In this document: positions 36,206 to 44,636 of the stretch, in pieces
Layout: the number at the start of each line of letters is the position of its first letter
Position numbering within the stretch: the first letter of the stretch is position 1
Source: Planococcus sp. MB-3u-03
GTDB lineage: Bacteria > Bacillota > Bacilli > Bacillales_A > Planococcaceae
NCBI RefSeq assembly: GCF_002833405.1
Contig: NZ_CP025135.1
Coordinates: 2,957,501-3,021,500 of the forward strand
Length of the DNA: 64,000 bases
Direction: 5' to 3'
The notes under the pieces: generated by a model
Seen by the model: the letters and a program-made list of their open reading frames with translations, nothing else
Databases searched by the model: none
What the model was told of the DNA's origin: nothing
Program-made: the position numbers and the translations under genes

Positions 36206-37657
36206 ATGAAAACAAATCAGCTTTTGAACGAATCCGGTCTGATCTCCCGATTAGATTCCAGAATATTAGAATTAGACATCAAGGGGATTGCCGATAACTC
36301 AAGCGATGTGGCAAAAGGTTTTGTGTTTGTTGCTATTAAAGGATTTGAAATTGATGGTCACGGGTTTATTGACCAGGCAATTGAAAAAGGGGCAGCCCTT
36401 GTCATCGGAGAACAAGGAATTACCCGGTTAGGTGTCCCTTATTTACAGGTGGAAAATAGCCGGAAAGCGCTTGGCATCCTGGCCAGGAATTTTTATGGCC
36501 GTCCATCTGACCAGAAAATAATGATTGGAATTACGGGCACCAACGGAAAAACGACGACGAGCTATATGCTCCAGCACTTTCTGGAAAGCAACGGTATGAG
36601 TTGTTCTGTCATCGGTACCAACCAAAATATTATCAATGGCGAAAAAATGAAAAGCTCGAACACCACACCAAATTCACTCGCTCTCCATAAACTGTTGACC
36701 CTCAGTCAGGATGAGGTCGTCATTATGGAAGTTTCTTCTCATGGACTGGCCCAGTATCGGTTAGAAGGCATTGAATTTGATTACGGCTTGTTCCTCAATC
36801 TTCACCATGAACACCTGGATTATCACAGTTCCATGGAAGAATATTTTCAGGCGAAGCTTACAATGTTCAATCAGATGAAAGAACATGGGATTGCTGTAGT
36901 GAATACAGATAATGAGTGGGGACGAAAGCTCTGTGGAATCCTGCAAACAAAGGGAAAACCGATTTATGCAATTGGCACATCCACTGAATGCAACCTGCGT
37001 GTTGCAAAATTTCATTCACTGTCCTCCACTATGCGGGTGATTGAAAGTAACGAAACGTATCAAATGGTCGCTGCGATGACCGGAATGCACAATATGTATA
37101 ACACCTTAATGGCCTACGGAACATCATTGTTGCTGGGTATCCCCAAAGAAAAGCTCTTAAACTCCATTCACCATTTCAAGGGAGTCGATGGACGCTTTGA
37201 GATCACGAAACTGGCCAAGGGCTCGATCGTTATTGTGGATTATGCCCATACTCCGGATGCCATCTCTTACTGCCTGGAAACTGCAAAATCACAAGGGGCC
37301 CAACGAATAACCCATATTTTCGGCTTTCGTGGAAATCGAGATGCCAGCAAGAGAAAGCACATGCTATCCATATCTGCTGAAATGAGTGACCGCTACATTT
37401 TAACGTTGGACGACCTGAACAATGTTTCTCCAGGAGATATGCTGGAAGTTTTAAACCAACTAAATGAAACATACGGCAACTCAAAAGGCAGCATCGTTCC
37501 AGACCGTACACTCGCCATTCAGCAAGCAATCCATGAAAGCAAGGAAGGCGACTGGATTGTGATTACCGGTAAAGGACACGAGAAATACCAGCAAACCTTT
37601 CATTTACCGACTGATTCGGACCGGGAAACCGTCAATTATATAATAAAGCAGAACTAA
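36206..37657 (+). CDS. MurE-like Mur ligase with altered acceptor motif
   Basis: A 483-residue UDP-MurNAc-tripeptide ligase homologue. It has the P-loop ITGTNGKTTTS (about residue 109), the nucleotide-sugar motif NTTPNSLAL, the carbamylated-Lys site QAKLTMF and the third-domain DYAHTPDAI and GKGHEKYQ. The acceptor-amino-acid motif, usually DNPR (diaminopimelate) or DNPA (lysine), reads DDLNN, and the usual GGDRD reads RGNRD, so substrate choice cannot be predicted. ATG follows GAGAGGTCACC. The carboxypeptidase gene follows 25 bases later, suggesting an operon for cell-wall modification. Probably a second, non-housekeeping MurE. Confidence 0.85.
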   Translation: MKTNQLLNESGLISRLDSRILELDIKGIADNSSDVAKGFVFVAIKGFEIDGHGFIDQAIEKGAALVIGEQGITRLGVPYLQVENSRKALGILARNFYGRPSDQKIMIGITGTNGKTTTSYMLQHFLESNGMSCSVIGTNQNIINGEKMKSSNTTPNSLALHKLLTLSQDEVVIMEVSSHGLAQYRLEGIEFDYGLFLNLHHEHLDYHSSMEEYFQAKLTMFNQMKEHGIAVVNTDNEWGRKLCGILQTKGKPIYAIGTSTECNLRVAKFHSLSSTMRVIESNETYQMVAAMTGMHNMYNTLMAYGTSLLLGIPKEKLLNSIHHFKGVDGRFEITKLAKGSIVIVDYAHTPDAISYCLETAKSQGAQRITHIFGFRGNRDASKRKHMLSISAEMSDRYILTLDDLNNVSPGDMLEVLNQLNETYGNSKGSIVPDRTLAIQQAIHESKEGDWIVITGKGHEKYQQTFHLPTDSDRETVNYIIKQN

Positions 37658-37682
37658 AATAATCACTCAGGAGGGAGTAGTT

Positions 37683-38860
37683 ATGAAAAAACTAAGTGTT
37701 GTTTCAACCATTTTAATCATGATCAACACTTTAATCGTTTCGTCCGTTTTCAGTAAAACTGATGACCCTTCCCTGCCAAACGTATCCAGTGAAGCAGCTA
37801 TTGTCATGGAAGCAACGACTGGAGAAATCCTCTATGAAAAAAATGCACAGTCGCAGATGTATCCTGCCAGCCTAACAAAAATTGCCACAGCCATTTATGC
37901 AATTGAAAACAGAAAATTAAATGATGTTGTAACCATCAGTAAAAAAGCACGCAATACGGAAGGCACCCGTGTTTATTTGGAAGAGGGAGAACAAGTGACT
38001 TTAGAAAAACTGTTGCTGGGCCTCTTAGTCAACTCTGGAAATGATGCCGGCGTCGCCATTGCTGAACACATCAGCGGCAGCGTTGAGTTATTTTCTGCTG
38101 ATATGAATTTATATTTAGAAGATGTAATTGGCCTGCGGAATACGAACTTCGAAAATCCCCACGGTCTTTTTGATCCCGAGCATGTTACGACAGCCGAAGA
38201 TTTAGCGAAGTTAACCCGATATGCGATGAAGAACGATGAATTCATGAAAATATTTGGAACAAAAGAACTGCCCTGGAACGGTGAATCCTGGGATACCACG
38301 CTTTATACCCACCACAAACTATTAAGGGAAAAACCTTATGAAGGCGTTACGGGTGGTAAAACCGGGTTTGTGCCAGAAGCAGGCGTCACGCTGGCCACGA
38401 CAGCCAAAAGAGAAAACTTGAATTTAATTGTCGTCACCTTAAAAAGCGACACAGAGGCAGAAGCTTATGCTGACACTGTTCAACTTTTGGATTTTGGATT
38501 AGAAAATTTTGAAACAGTAAGCATTCCGAAAGAAAGCAGCTTTTTTGCCGGTGATGTGGAATACATTACGCCAGGCGATTTCTTTTATACACACCAAACA
38601 GATGAGCAAGTGACGATAGCTGTAAAAGAAGATGGACTATTAAGGATTACTGATCAGGATGGCACTCTTTTGTCTTCTTATCAGTTTCCCGTTGTCAGTG
38701 CTTCTGAGACAAACCGTCCTTCTAATCCTGAAGACGTTCGCTCATTTTCCCACCTGGGATTTTAAGTTCAATCTATTTGTTAATCCTCGTCGTTGGCTTA
38801 TCAGGATTAGTGTATTACCGAGTTCGAAAAACGGATATAGAACGCACTTCTCTATCGTAA
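37683..38860 (+). CDS. D-alanyl-D-alanine carboxypeptidase (DacA/DacF type), C-terminal anchor frameshifted
   Basis: Penicillin-binding-protein-5 type D,D-carboxypeptidase that trims peptidoglycan pentapeptides. The signal peptide is residues 1-24; catalytic motifs are SLTK (AYPASLTKIA-like context), SGND and KTG (GGKTGFV). The plain frame ends at 38765. The +1 frame continues PPGILSSIYLLILVVGLSGL followed by a basic tail to TAA at 38860, a typical membrane anchor, so an indel near 38740 removes the anchor. ATG follows GGAGGGAGTAGTT. Middle gene of the MurE-like/DacA/VTT set. The enzyme could still act as a soluble secreted form. Confidence 0.88.
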
Positions 38861-38924
38861 ATTTTCATTCAACTGAACTTTTATATACCACCATTTTTAA
38901 ACAGCACAGGAGGCGGATCATACC

Positions 38925-39461
38925 ATAAATACTCAATTCCCCGTTTTAGAATTTCTGCTGCTTCTCATTTTCAACATAAGTATGGGTGCAGTTGGCTTTT
39001 TCCCAAGCTTTTTGCTCACGTCTCTCAATATCAGTTCTTTAGGGTTAACCATTGGCGTCATCCTTTCTTTGTCGGGGGAGATTTTTGGCGCTATCGTCGG
39101 ATTTTACCTATATCGATATGGGTTTTCAAAAGTTAATCCAAAGTGGTTAAAGCGGCCGTTCTGGAGGTACATCCAGAGTTCTTCAATAAGCCGCGTCTTC
39201 TGGGCAATCATCTTGCTGCGCTTAATTCCTTTTGTTCCATCAGGTTTGGTGACAGCAGGGGCGGCCTTGACGCCCATTCCAGGTGGCTTATTCATCATTG
39301 CCAGCACCATCGGTAAAATTCCGGCCGTTTCTCTTGAAGTGGCTGTTGTTTATGGCCTTGTAGAATCCATACCTCCCGGTTATCAGTACGGCTTATTTAT
39401 TTTGATCTTTCTATCGTTTCTGCTGATCTGGGCAAAGAACAAAAGAAAAAAATCTTTGTAA
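38925..39461 (+). CDS. VTT/SNARE-associated (DedA-like) membrane protein
   Basis: Multi-pass membrane protein with the VTT/DedA hallmark block LRLIPFVPSGLVTAGAALTP and flanking helices. DedA-like proteins move lipid carriers such as undecaprenyl phosphate, which suits the cell-wall genes beside it. The open frame runs back past the first ATG (38982). A strong AGGAGGCGG at 38909 points to a start near 38925, where the in-frame codon is ATA, giving 178 residues instead of 159. The start codon may be mutated or non-standard; 38982 is the conservative start. Third gene of the cell-wall operon. Confidence 0.75.
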   Translation: MNTQFPVLEFLLLLIFNISMGAVGFFPSFLLTSLNISSLGLTIGVILSLSGEIFGAIVGFYLYRYGFSKVNPKWLKRPFWRYIQSSSISRVFWAIILLRLIPFVPSGLVTAGAALTPIPGGLFIIASTIGKIPAVSLEVAVVYGLVESIPPGYQYGLFILIFLSFLLIWAKNKRKKSL

Positions 39462-39583
39462 TTTTACCCACTGTTTGAGAAAACTACGATAAACACTTCC
39501 TCTTTTTCATAAATGAAAATCAATGAAATGAAAGTACACCCCCATAAATTGTTTTAAAATTACATTTTTATTTATGCATAAAA

Positions 39584-39606
39584 TCTGCACATAAAAACTT
39601 TATAAT
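39584..39606 (+). promoter_or_regulatory. TCTGCACA motif with TATAAT
   Basis: TCTGCACATAAAAACTT followed by TATAAT at 39601, upstream of the AsnB-like fragment. Confidence 0.35.
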
Positions 39607-39649
39607 ACGGAGGTTCGAAAAAATTAAACACTGAATGGAGCAACAAATT

Positions 39650-39850
39650 ATGTGTGGATTTACTGGATTTATCGGCGAAACGAGTAATTCGTCAGCCGTT
39701 TTGGAACAAATGATGAACACCATCATACACCGTGGACCTGATTCCTCTGGTATGTTTATTGATAACAAAACTGCTTTAGGCTTTCGCCGCCTCAGCATTA
39801 TCGATTTAGAGGCAGACAGTCAGCCCCTTTACAATGAAGATGAATCATAG
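39650..39850 (+). pseudogene. Truncated AsnB-like glutamine amidotransferase
   Basis: Only the first 66 residues of a class II amidotransferase remain: Cys2 (MCGFTGFI), HRGPDSSG and GFRRLSIIDL, then a stop at 39848. GGAG 10 bases upstream of the ATG and a TATAAT box show it was once a real gene. After the stop the sequence is unrelated. It is not a copy of the gene at 21239 (low similarity). In the cell-wall cluster it may have been a diaminopimelate- or glutamate-amidating enzyme. Confidence 0.75.
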
Positions 39851-40169
39851 CTGGTCAGTCAAAAGCAAATGTGCATTTTCTATGGAGTTTGCGAAGAGAA
39901 CGGATGGGTAGAAGTTTGTATAGCATCAAATAAATACCAGATGAATGGATATTCCATTGTGTTATTGCTGACTACAGATTCAGGGGTACACCCTTCTAAT
40001 CTAAGTTTGGTGGACAGGCGCATTTTTAATAATAAGATGCTCTTAATTCAAGTAAAAAACCGTCTTTTTATCAATCACTTAATGCGAAACGTAAGACTAT
40101 GCAAGGTCACGCATTCCTCTTAACGTGCGCTTTTGTTTTATAGGGGCGAGATCCGGAAAGGAGAAATCC
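39851..40169. other. Gene-free stretch with the second 24-base repeat
   Basis: About 320 bases between the AsnB fragment and the MATE gene. Holds the 24-base repeat at 39869-39892 and otherwise nothing recognisable. Confidence 0.4.
39869..39892 (+). repeat. 24-base repeat shared with 29873-29896
   Basis: AAATGTGCATTTTCTATGGA followed by GTTT; one mismatch to the copy upstream of the Cys-rich protein gene. No gene follows directly here. Confidence 0.6.
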
Positions 40170-41609
40170 ATGAACGAGCAGTTGCTGGCCCACCAACCTC
40201 TCCAACCTAAGACAGATCGAGAACGGCTGAAGATTATCGCCATTTTAGCTATACCTGCTGTAATAGAGAATTTCTTTCAAACATTGCTGGGTTTTGTGGA
40301 TACGTACTTTGTTTCACACATCAGTTTGGCAGCCGTTTCAGCAGTCGGGATCACGAATGCGGTCCTTGCGATTTACTTTGCCGTCTTTATGGCAATCGGT
40401 GTCGCTGCCAATGTTCGAATTGCTAACTTCCTGGGTGCAAACCAACCCGAAAAAGCCAGGCACATTTCCCAGCAGTCCATTATTCTGGCAATCCTTTTTG
40501 GGATTCTCACCGGCTTGGCTACGTGGTTCTTTGCAGAACCGCTGCTTCGGCTGATGGGCATCGAAGATGAAGTCCTGGAGTTGGGTTCGCAATATTTTCG
40601 GATTGTCGGAATTCCTTCTGTCATCATGTCTTTGATGTTTGTAATGAGTGCAATTCTGCGTGGAGCCGGTGATACCAAAACGCCTATGAAGATCAGTATA
40701 GTCATTAACGGCATCAATGCTTTGCTTGATTATGTGTTGATATTCGGTTTCCTGTTCATTCCGGAACTTGGAATTGCCGGTGCTGCCATAGCCACGGTCA
40801 TTTCCCGTTTAATCGGCACTCTAGCCCTTTTCTATTACATCAACAAAGAAAAAGTGCTGGCATTCAGAAAAGAATATTGGAAGCCAGACAAACAACATCT
40901 AATGGAACTCTCTACTCTTGGCGCTCCTGCAGCAGGAGAACGATTGGTCATGCGGGCCGGACAGATTGTCTATTTCGGTTTCGTCGTCGCACTTGGAACC
41001 AATGCCTTTGCGGCTCATCAAATTGCTGGAAATGTTGAAGTGTTCTCTTATATGATCGGATATGGCTTTGCTACCGCGGCAACGATTTTGGTTGGCCAGC
41101 AGATCGGTGCCGGCAATCTGGAAGAAGCCAAAAAGTATGCGAAGCTTTCCACTCAGTTCACGGTAGTATGTATGACGTTATTGGGGGGAGTCTTGTTCTT
41201 CTTTGGAGAATGGGCCGCCACTTTCTTTACGGAAGACCCCGAGGTGATCAGAGATATCGGAACCGCTTTAAAAATATCGGGCCTTTTCCAGCCTTTCCTT
41301 GCCGTGCTCATGGTTTTGACCGGAGCGTTTCAAGGCGCGAACAATACGAAATTCCCTATGTACTTGACCGCTTTTGGGATGTGGGCCATCCGCACACTGC
41401 TCGTGTATTTGTTAGGAATACAGTTAGGCTGGGGTTTGGCTGGCGTGTGGCTGGCGATAGGCATTGATATTGCTTTTCGTGCAGTAGTATTAGTAATTCA
41501 ATTCAGTCGCGGAAGATGGATGGCACTTGAGAAAGCACCAGAACCTGAGGCACAATGCCATCCACAAACAACTAAAGAAAACATGTCTACAAATGCAAAC
41601 AACTACTAA
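40170..41609 (+). CDS. MATE family efflux transporter
   Basis: A 479-residue pump with 12 predicted helices in two six-helix halves. Hallmarks: AIPAVIENFFQTLLGFVDTY, RIANFLGANQPEKARH, LRGAGDTKTPM in the first half and FAAHQIAGNVEVFSYMIGYG and LTGAFQGANNTKFPMYLTA in the second. MATE proteins export cationic drugs with Na+ or H+. ATG at 40170 behind GGAAAGGAGAAATCC; the longer frame to 40125 is rejected. It is intact, unlike its relative at 25501-26926. A His-rich protein gene follows 24 bases downstream. Confidence 0.93.
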   Translation: MNEQLLAHQPLQPKTDRERLKIIAILAIPAVIENFFQTLLGFVDTYFVSHISLAAVSAVGITNAVLAIYFAVFMAIGVAANVRIANFLGANQPEKARHISQQSIILAILFGILTGLATWFFAEPLLRLMGIEDEVLELGSQYFRIVGIPSVIMSLMFVMSAILRGAGDTKTPMKISIVINGINALLDYVLIFGFLFIPELGIAGAAIATVISRLIGTLALFYYINKEKVLAFRKEYWKPDKQHLMELSTLGAPAAGERLVMRAGQIVYFGFVVALGTNAFAAHQIAGNVEVFSYMIGYGFATAATILVGQQIGAGNLEEAKKYAKLSTQFTVVCMTLLGGVLFFFGEWAATFFTEDPEVIRDIGTALKISGLFQPFLAVLMVLTGAFQGANNTKFPMYLTAFGMWAIRTLLVYLLGIQLGWGLAGVWLAIGIDIAFRAVVLVIQFSRGRWMALEKAPEPEAQCHPQTTKENMSTNANNY

Positions 41610-41633
41610 TGGAGAAAAAAGGAGGAGTTTCTT

Positions 41634-42338
41634 TTGGAACATGAACATCACAAAAATCATAAACATCATGATATGGATGAAAAACTTCTTGAAGTCCAAG
41701 TAAATACCACTTATAACTCCGGGATAGTGACGATTAAAGTCCGTGATAAAGAAAACAATGCTGTAGCTTTAACTGAAACTCACGAAAAAAGAATGCACCT
41801 GGTTATTACCAGTGCAGGTTTAGAAACTTTTTTACATGTCCATCCCATCGAAAATGCTTCTGGAGATTTCGAAGTGGAGGTAGAACTGCCTCCGGGTCGT
41901 TACCTTGCTTTCGCGGATATCACCCCGGTAGGAATGACTTACGTTATCGAGCCAATTACGATAACAGTTGGCAAAGTCACTGAAACTCCTAGCATCGATT
42001 GGGAGATGCTTGCGGAAAGGGATAGTGCTACAAAAAAAGTCGAGGGTAAAACCGTTACGTTTCACCATCCAAAGCTGACTGCCGGAAAATCAGCTGCTCT
42101 ATCTTTTGATTTAAACGGCGAAACTCCTTTGCCTTACTTAGGGGCATTAGGCCATGTAGTTGTGCTGGATGAACAAGGAGAAAAATTTATCCATGTCCAT
42201 CCAGTATCAGAAGATAAACCCGTATTTGAAGCTCAGTTCCCTTCACCTGGTTTTTATAAACTATGGGTTGAATTCAAATTCTCAGACGCGGGCGTTCTCG
42301 CTTTTCCATTTGTCATGAAAGTCGCTGATAGAAATTAA
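41634..42338 (+). CDS. His-rich N-terminus protein, unknown function
   Basis: A 234-residue protein with no signal peptide. The N-terminus is His-rich (MEHEHHKNHKHHDMDEK); two similar beta-rich halves follow, each with a LHVHP/IHVHP motif (FLHVHPIE, FIHVHPVS), suggesting paired Ig-like metal-binding folds. It starts with TTG at 41634 behind AAAGGAGGAGTTTCTT. Next to the MATE gene and facing a copZ gene, it is probably a metal-handling protein of the island. I do not recognise an established family. Confidence 0.75.
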   Translation: MEHEHHKNHKHHDMDEKLLEVQVNTTYNSGIVTIKVRDKENNAVALTETHEKRMHLVITSAGLETFLHVHPIENASGDFEVEVELPPGRYLAFADITPVGMTYVIEPITITVGKVTETPSIDWEMLAERDSATKKVEGKTVTFHHPKLTAGKSAALSFDLNGETPLPYLGALGHVVVLDEQGEKFIHVHPVSEDKPVFEAQFPSPGFYKLWVEFKFSDAGVLAFPFVMKVADRN

Positions 42339-42403
42339 CTTGCAAGAAAGAGCATAAATTAATTCGGTATCACTTTGGACATTAACCTAAAAACATAAAA
42401 CTA

Positions 42404-42463
42404 AAAAACGCCTTGCATTGAAAAAAGGTATGAAAATACCAAAATTCTATGCAAGGCGTTTTT
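42404..42463. terminator. Long bidirectional terminator hairpin
   Basis: AAAAACGCCTTGCAT/ATGCAAGGCGTTTTT arms separated by about 30 bases with an inner GGTAT/ATACC stem. Confidence 0.75.
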
Positions 42464-42465
42464 CT

Positions 42466-42700
42466 GTATAGCTTCAAAAAAGGGTCAAAAAAGGGTACTG
42501 AAACAACTCTATCCTGAGAAAGAAATCCAATGTCATCCAGATGAAGCGCAACGGCAACTATACAAGTGCGGAAATTATGGAAATTTACCAAATCACAAAT
42601 AGATTGCAAATCGAAACCTAAATGTCACGGAACTAGGCAGGCAAAACGTACCGGATGGTGAGGTCTCTTTTGCTAACCGGCATCCCAGATGGTGATGTTT
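42466..42700 (+). mobile_element. Decayed transposase remnant
   Basis: Successive frames read LKQLYPEKEIQCHPDE, then KRNGNYTSAEIMEIYQITNR and QIET, stop, MSRN, stop, AGKTYRM, like the helix-turn-helix N-terminal part of IS3-type OrfA proteins. Frames are broken by stops; no inverted repeats identified. Tentative. Confidence 0.3.
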
Positions 42701-42779
42701 GGATGGCGTCCACCTCAAATAAGCAAGTTTCAAAAAAAGCGAGCTTCCAATATAGGGAACTCACTTATATCATCTATTT

Positions 42780-42986
42780 TTATGCTACGTCATAGCCTTG
42801 TTCCTCAACAACTTCTTTCATATTCTCTGAGGAAACTTTTGATTCGTCATAGGTAACTTTCACTTTACCAGAGTTTAGATCTACCTCTGCAGCAGATACT
42901 CCTTCTAAACCTTTTAGCGCGCCTTCTACTGATATTTTGCAGTGGCCACAAGTCATTCCCCTAACATCTAAAGTTTTGGTTTGCAT
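42780..42986 (-). CDS. copZ: Copper chaperone CopZ (second copy)
   Basis: A 68-residue HMA protein with GMTCGHC (residues 10-16) and the EEQGYDVA end. Divergent from the copZ at 29500, so it is a separate lineage. ATG at 42986 with AAGGAGGTGAGAAAAC. It lies 51 bases downstream of the GAPDH gene on the same strand, so the two are probably one transcript, pairing a copper chaperone with a glycolytic enzyme. No CsoR box seen immediately upstream of copZ itself. Confidence 0.93.
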   Translation of the reverse strand: MQTKTLDVRGMTCGHCKISVEGALKGLEGVSAAEVDLNSGKVKVTYDESKVSSENMKEVVEEQGYDVA

Positions 42987-43037
42987 GTTTTCTCACCTCC
43001 TTTTTGAAGATTTAAAACCGGCTATTTCAATTGACAT

Positions 43038-44042
43038 TTATTTAATGACTTGAGCAAAATGTTCAGTCAAACGAACCAGATTAGATACAAATCCATATTC
43101 GCTGTCGTACCAAGAAACAGTTTTAACAAGCTGCTTATCCCCATTTTCAACGATATCAGTTAATGTGGCATCAAAAATACCTCCGGCTGAAGTTCCAACA
43201 ACGTCTGAGGACACAATTAGCTTTTCAGAGTATTCAAACGAGGGACTCGCAGCTTCTTTCATGGCTTCATTCACTTCTTCAATTGTTACTTTTCTTTCTA
43301 AGTTTGTATAAAACTCCACTATTGCCCCACCTAAAAGTGGTACTCTCACTGCCGTTCCGTCAATAATTCCGGTTAATTCAGGAATGACTCTTCCGACAGC
43401 TTTTGCTGCTCCAGTAGAAGTCGGAATTGCATTCATCGCTCCTGCCCGTCCGCGTCTCATATCCGTATTAGGGCTATCATGTAATTTTTGCGAAGGTGTA
43501 TAGGCTTTAATTGTAGTCATATAACCAGTTATAATTCCAAAGTTATCATGTAATACTTTCGCAACTGGAGCTAAATCATTAGTTGTACAAGAAGCTGAAG
43601 AAATGATCATGTCGTCTTTTGTAACAATGCTCTCATTAACACCGTAAACAATCATCTTCGTTTCCTGATCTGCTGGAGCAGTTATAATTACTCTTTTAGC
43701 ACCTGCGTCAAGATGTGCCTGAGCCTTATCAGCCGTTTTATAAATACCGGTTGCTTCTAACACGATATCAATTTGCAACTCATTCCACGGGAGATCTTTT
43801 GCATCAGCTTCTTGGTAGAATTTAATTTCCTTCTCACCAACAACCAAGACATTTTCATGTACCTGAACATCATGCTTTAATCGCCCATAAGTTGTATCAA
43901 ATTCTAATAAATAAGCTAAGTTTTCAATATTAGCTAAATCATTAACAGCAACCAGTTCCAGTTCCGAATTTGTATCTACTAATCTTCTTAATGTTGTTCT
44001 TCCTACACGTCCAAACCCATTAATAGCTAATCTAGTGGTCAT
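43038..44042 (-). CDS. gap: Divergent type I GAPDH with substituted copper-ligand residues
   Basis: A 334-residue NAD-binding GAPDH: INGFGRVGR at the N-terminus, catalytic Cys152 in SASCTTN and the RAGAMNAIPTSTGAAKAVG loop. Two normally invariant active-site positions differ: the second Cys of SCTTNC is Asp (SCTTND) and the catalytic His of MTTIHAYT is Lys (MTTIKAYT); codons GAT and AAA are unambiguous. These two residues together with Cys152 are the ones implicated in Cu(I) poisoning of GAPDH. Adjacent copZ supports a copper-tolerant or repurposed enzyme. ATG at 44042 follows AGAGGAGGAAAATA. Gene is full length and uninterrupted. Confidence 0.92.
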   Translation of the reverse strand: MTTRLAINGFGRVGRTTLRRLVDTNSELELVAVNDLANIENLAYLLEFDTTYGRLKHDVQVHENVLVVGEKEIKFYQEADAKDLPWNELQIDIVLEATGIYKTADKAQAHLDAGAKRVIITAPADQETKMIVYGVNESIVTKDDMIISSASCTTNDLAPVAKVLHDNFGIITGYMTTIKAYTPSQKLHDSPNTDMRRGRAGAMNAIPTSTGAAKAVGRVIPELTGIIDGTAVRVPLLGGAIVEFYTNLERKVTIEEVNEAMKEAASPSFEYSEKLIVSSDVVGTSAGGIFDATLTDIVENGDKQLVKTVSWYDSEYGFVSNLVRLTEHFAQVIK

Positions 44043-44636
44043 TTATTTTCCTCCTCTAATATAGATTCAGACATCTTTTAGCTCGAATAAACAGGCAGCC
44101 CGATTCTACTAAGTTATTACAAGTATTGCACGACTTTCATTTCATATCTTTCTATTCCTACTTAGAAAACTCCTTCATTCCGTAAATTAATTCTTTAATT
44201 GTTTTATTTCCTGCTTTTCACTGAATAACGTTACTTATCCAGCGAATGATAAGTCGTTCTGCTGGGGTGAATCCTACATTTGAATTGCAGCTTAAATTGA
44301 TATATCCACACAATTGCGAAACTGTATTTTAAAGTACAACAATAGAGAAAAGGGAGAGTAGATGCTATTCCAAGCGCATCTTCCGTCCCTTCCTCTTTGT
44401 GCAGCTTCCGATAATTCATGATATGTAAACCATTTTAATCAGCTACATTTCAAATTACCACTCTCGCCATTCTATTGTTACTTCTTCGGTATACTTAATC
44501 TCTTTTTCACTTGTTTATATTAAAGTTTAAGGTTAATTTTAAAACAATAAATAAACTTTAATTTATGTGGAAGTTTGCTTTGTTGTTAATAATGGCTTTA
44601 CCATCCATGCTAATCTTTAATTCATTAAGAGAGAAA
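44043..44636. other. Gene-free stretch with repeat copy 3
   Basis: About 590 AT-rich bases. Contains a CCGATAAT repeat (44407-44432) and a small GATGC/GCGCATC hairpin near 44360. Short ORFs here have no ribosome binding site and I do not support them. Confidence 0.4.
44407..44432 (+). repeat. Dispersed repeat, copy 3
   Basis: TTCCGATAATTCATGATATG followed by TAAACC, matching copies at 19876, 27064 and 51331. It is the right-hand border of the copper island. Confidence 0.5.

Larger units (their letters stand above)
42339..42779. other. Gene-free stretch with terminator and transposase debris
   Basis: About 440 bases holding a long hairpin (42404-42463) and degraded transposase-like coding sequence (42466-42700). 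Confidence 0.45.

Noticed and set aside
43038..44042. Arsenate resistance GAPDH (ArsJ partner)
   Set aside because: No arsJ, arsC or ArsR arsenic operon is adjacent; copper genes are.
44231..44419. 62-codon minus-strand ORF
   Set aside because: No ribosome binding site, covers a repeat copy and has no coding character.
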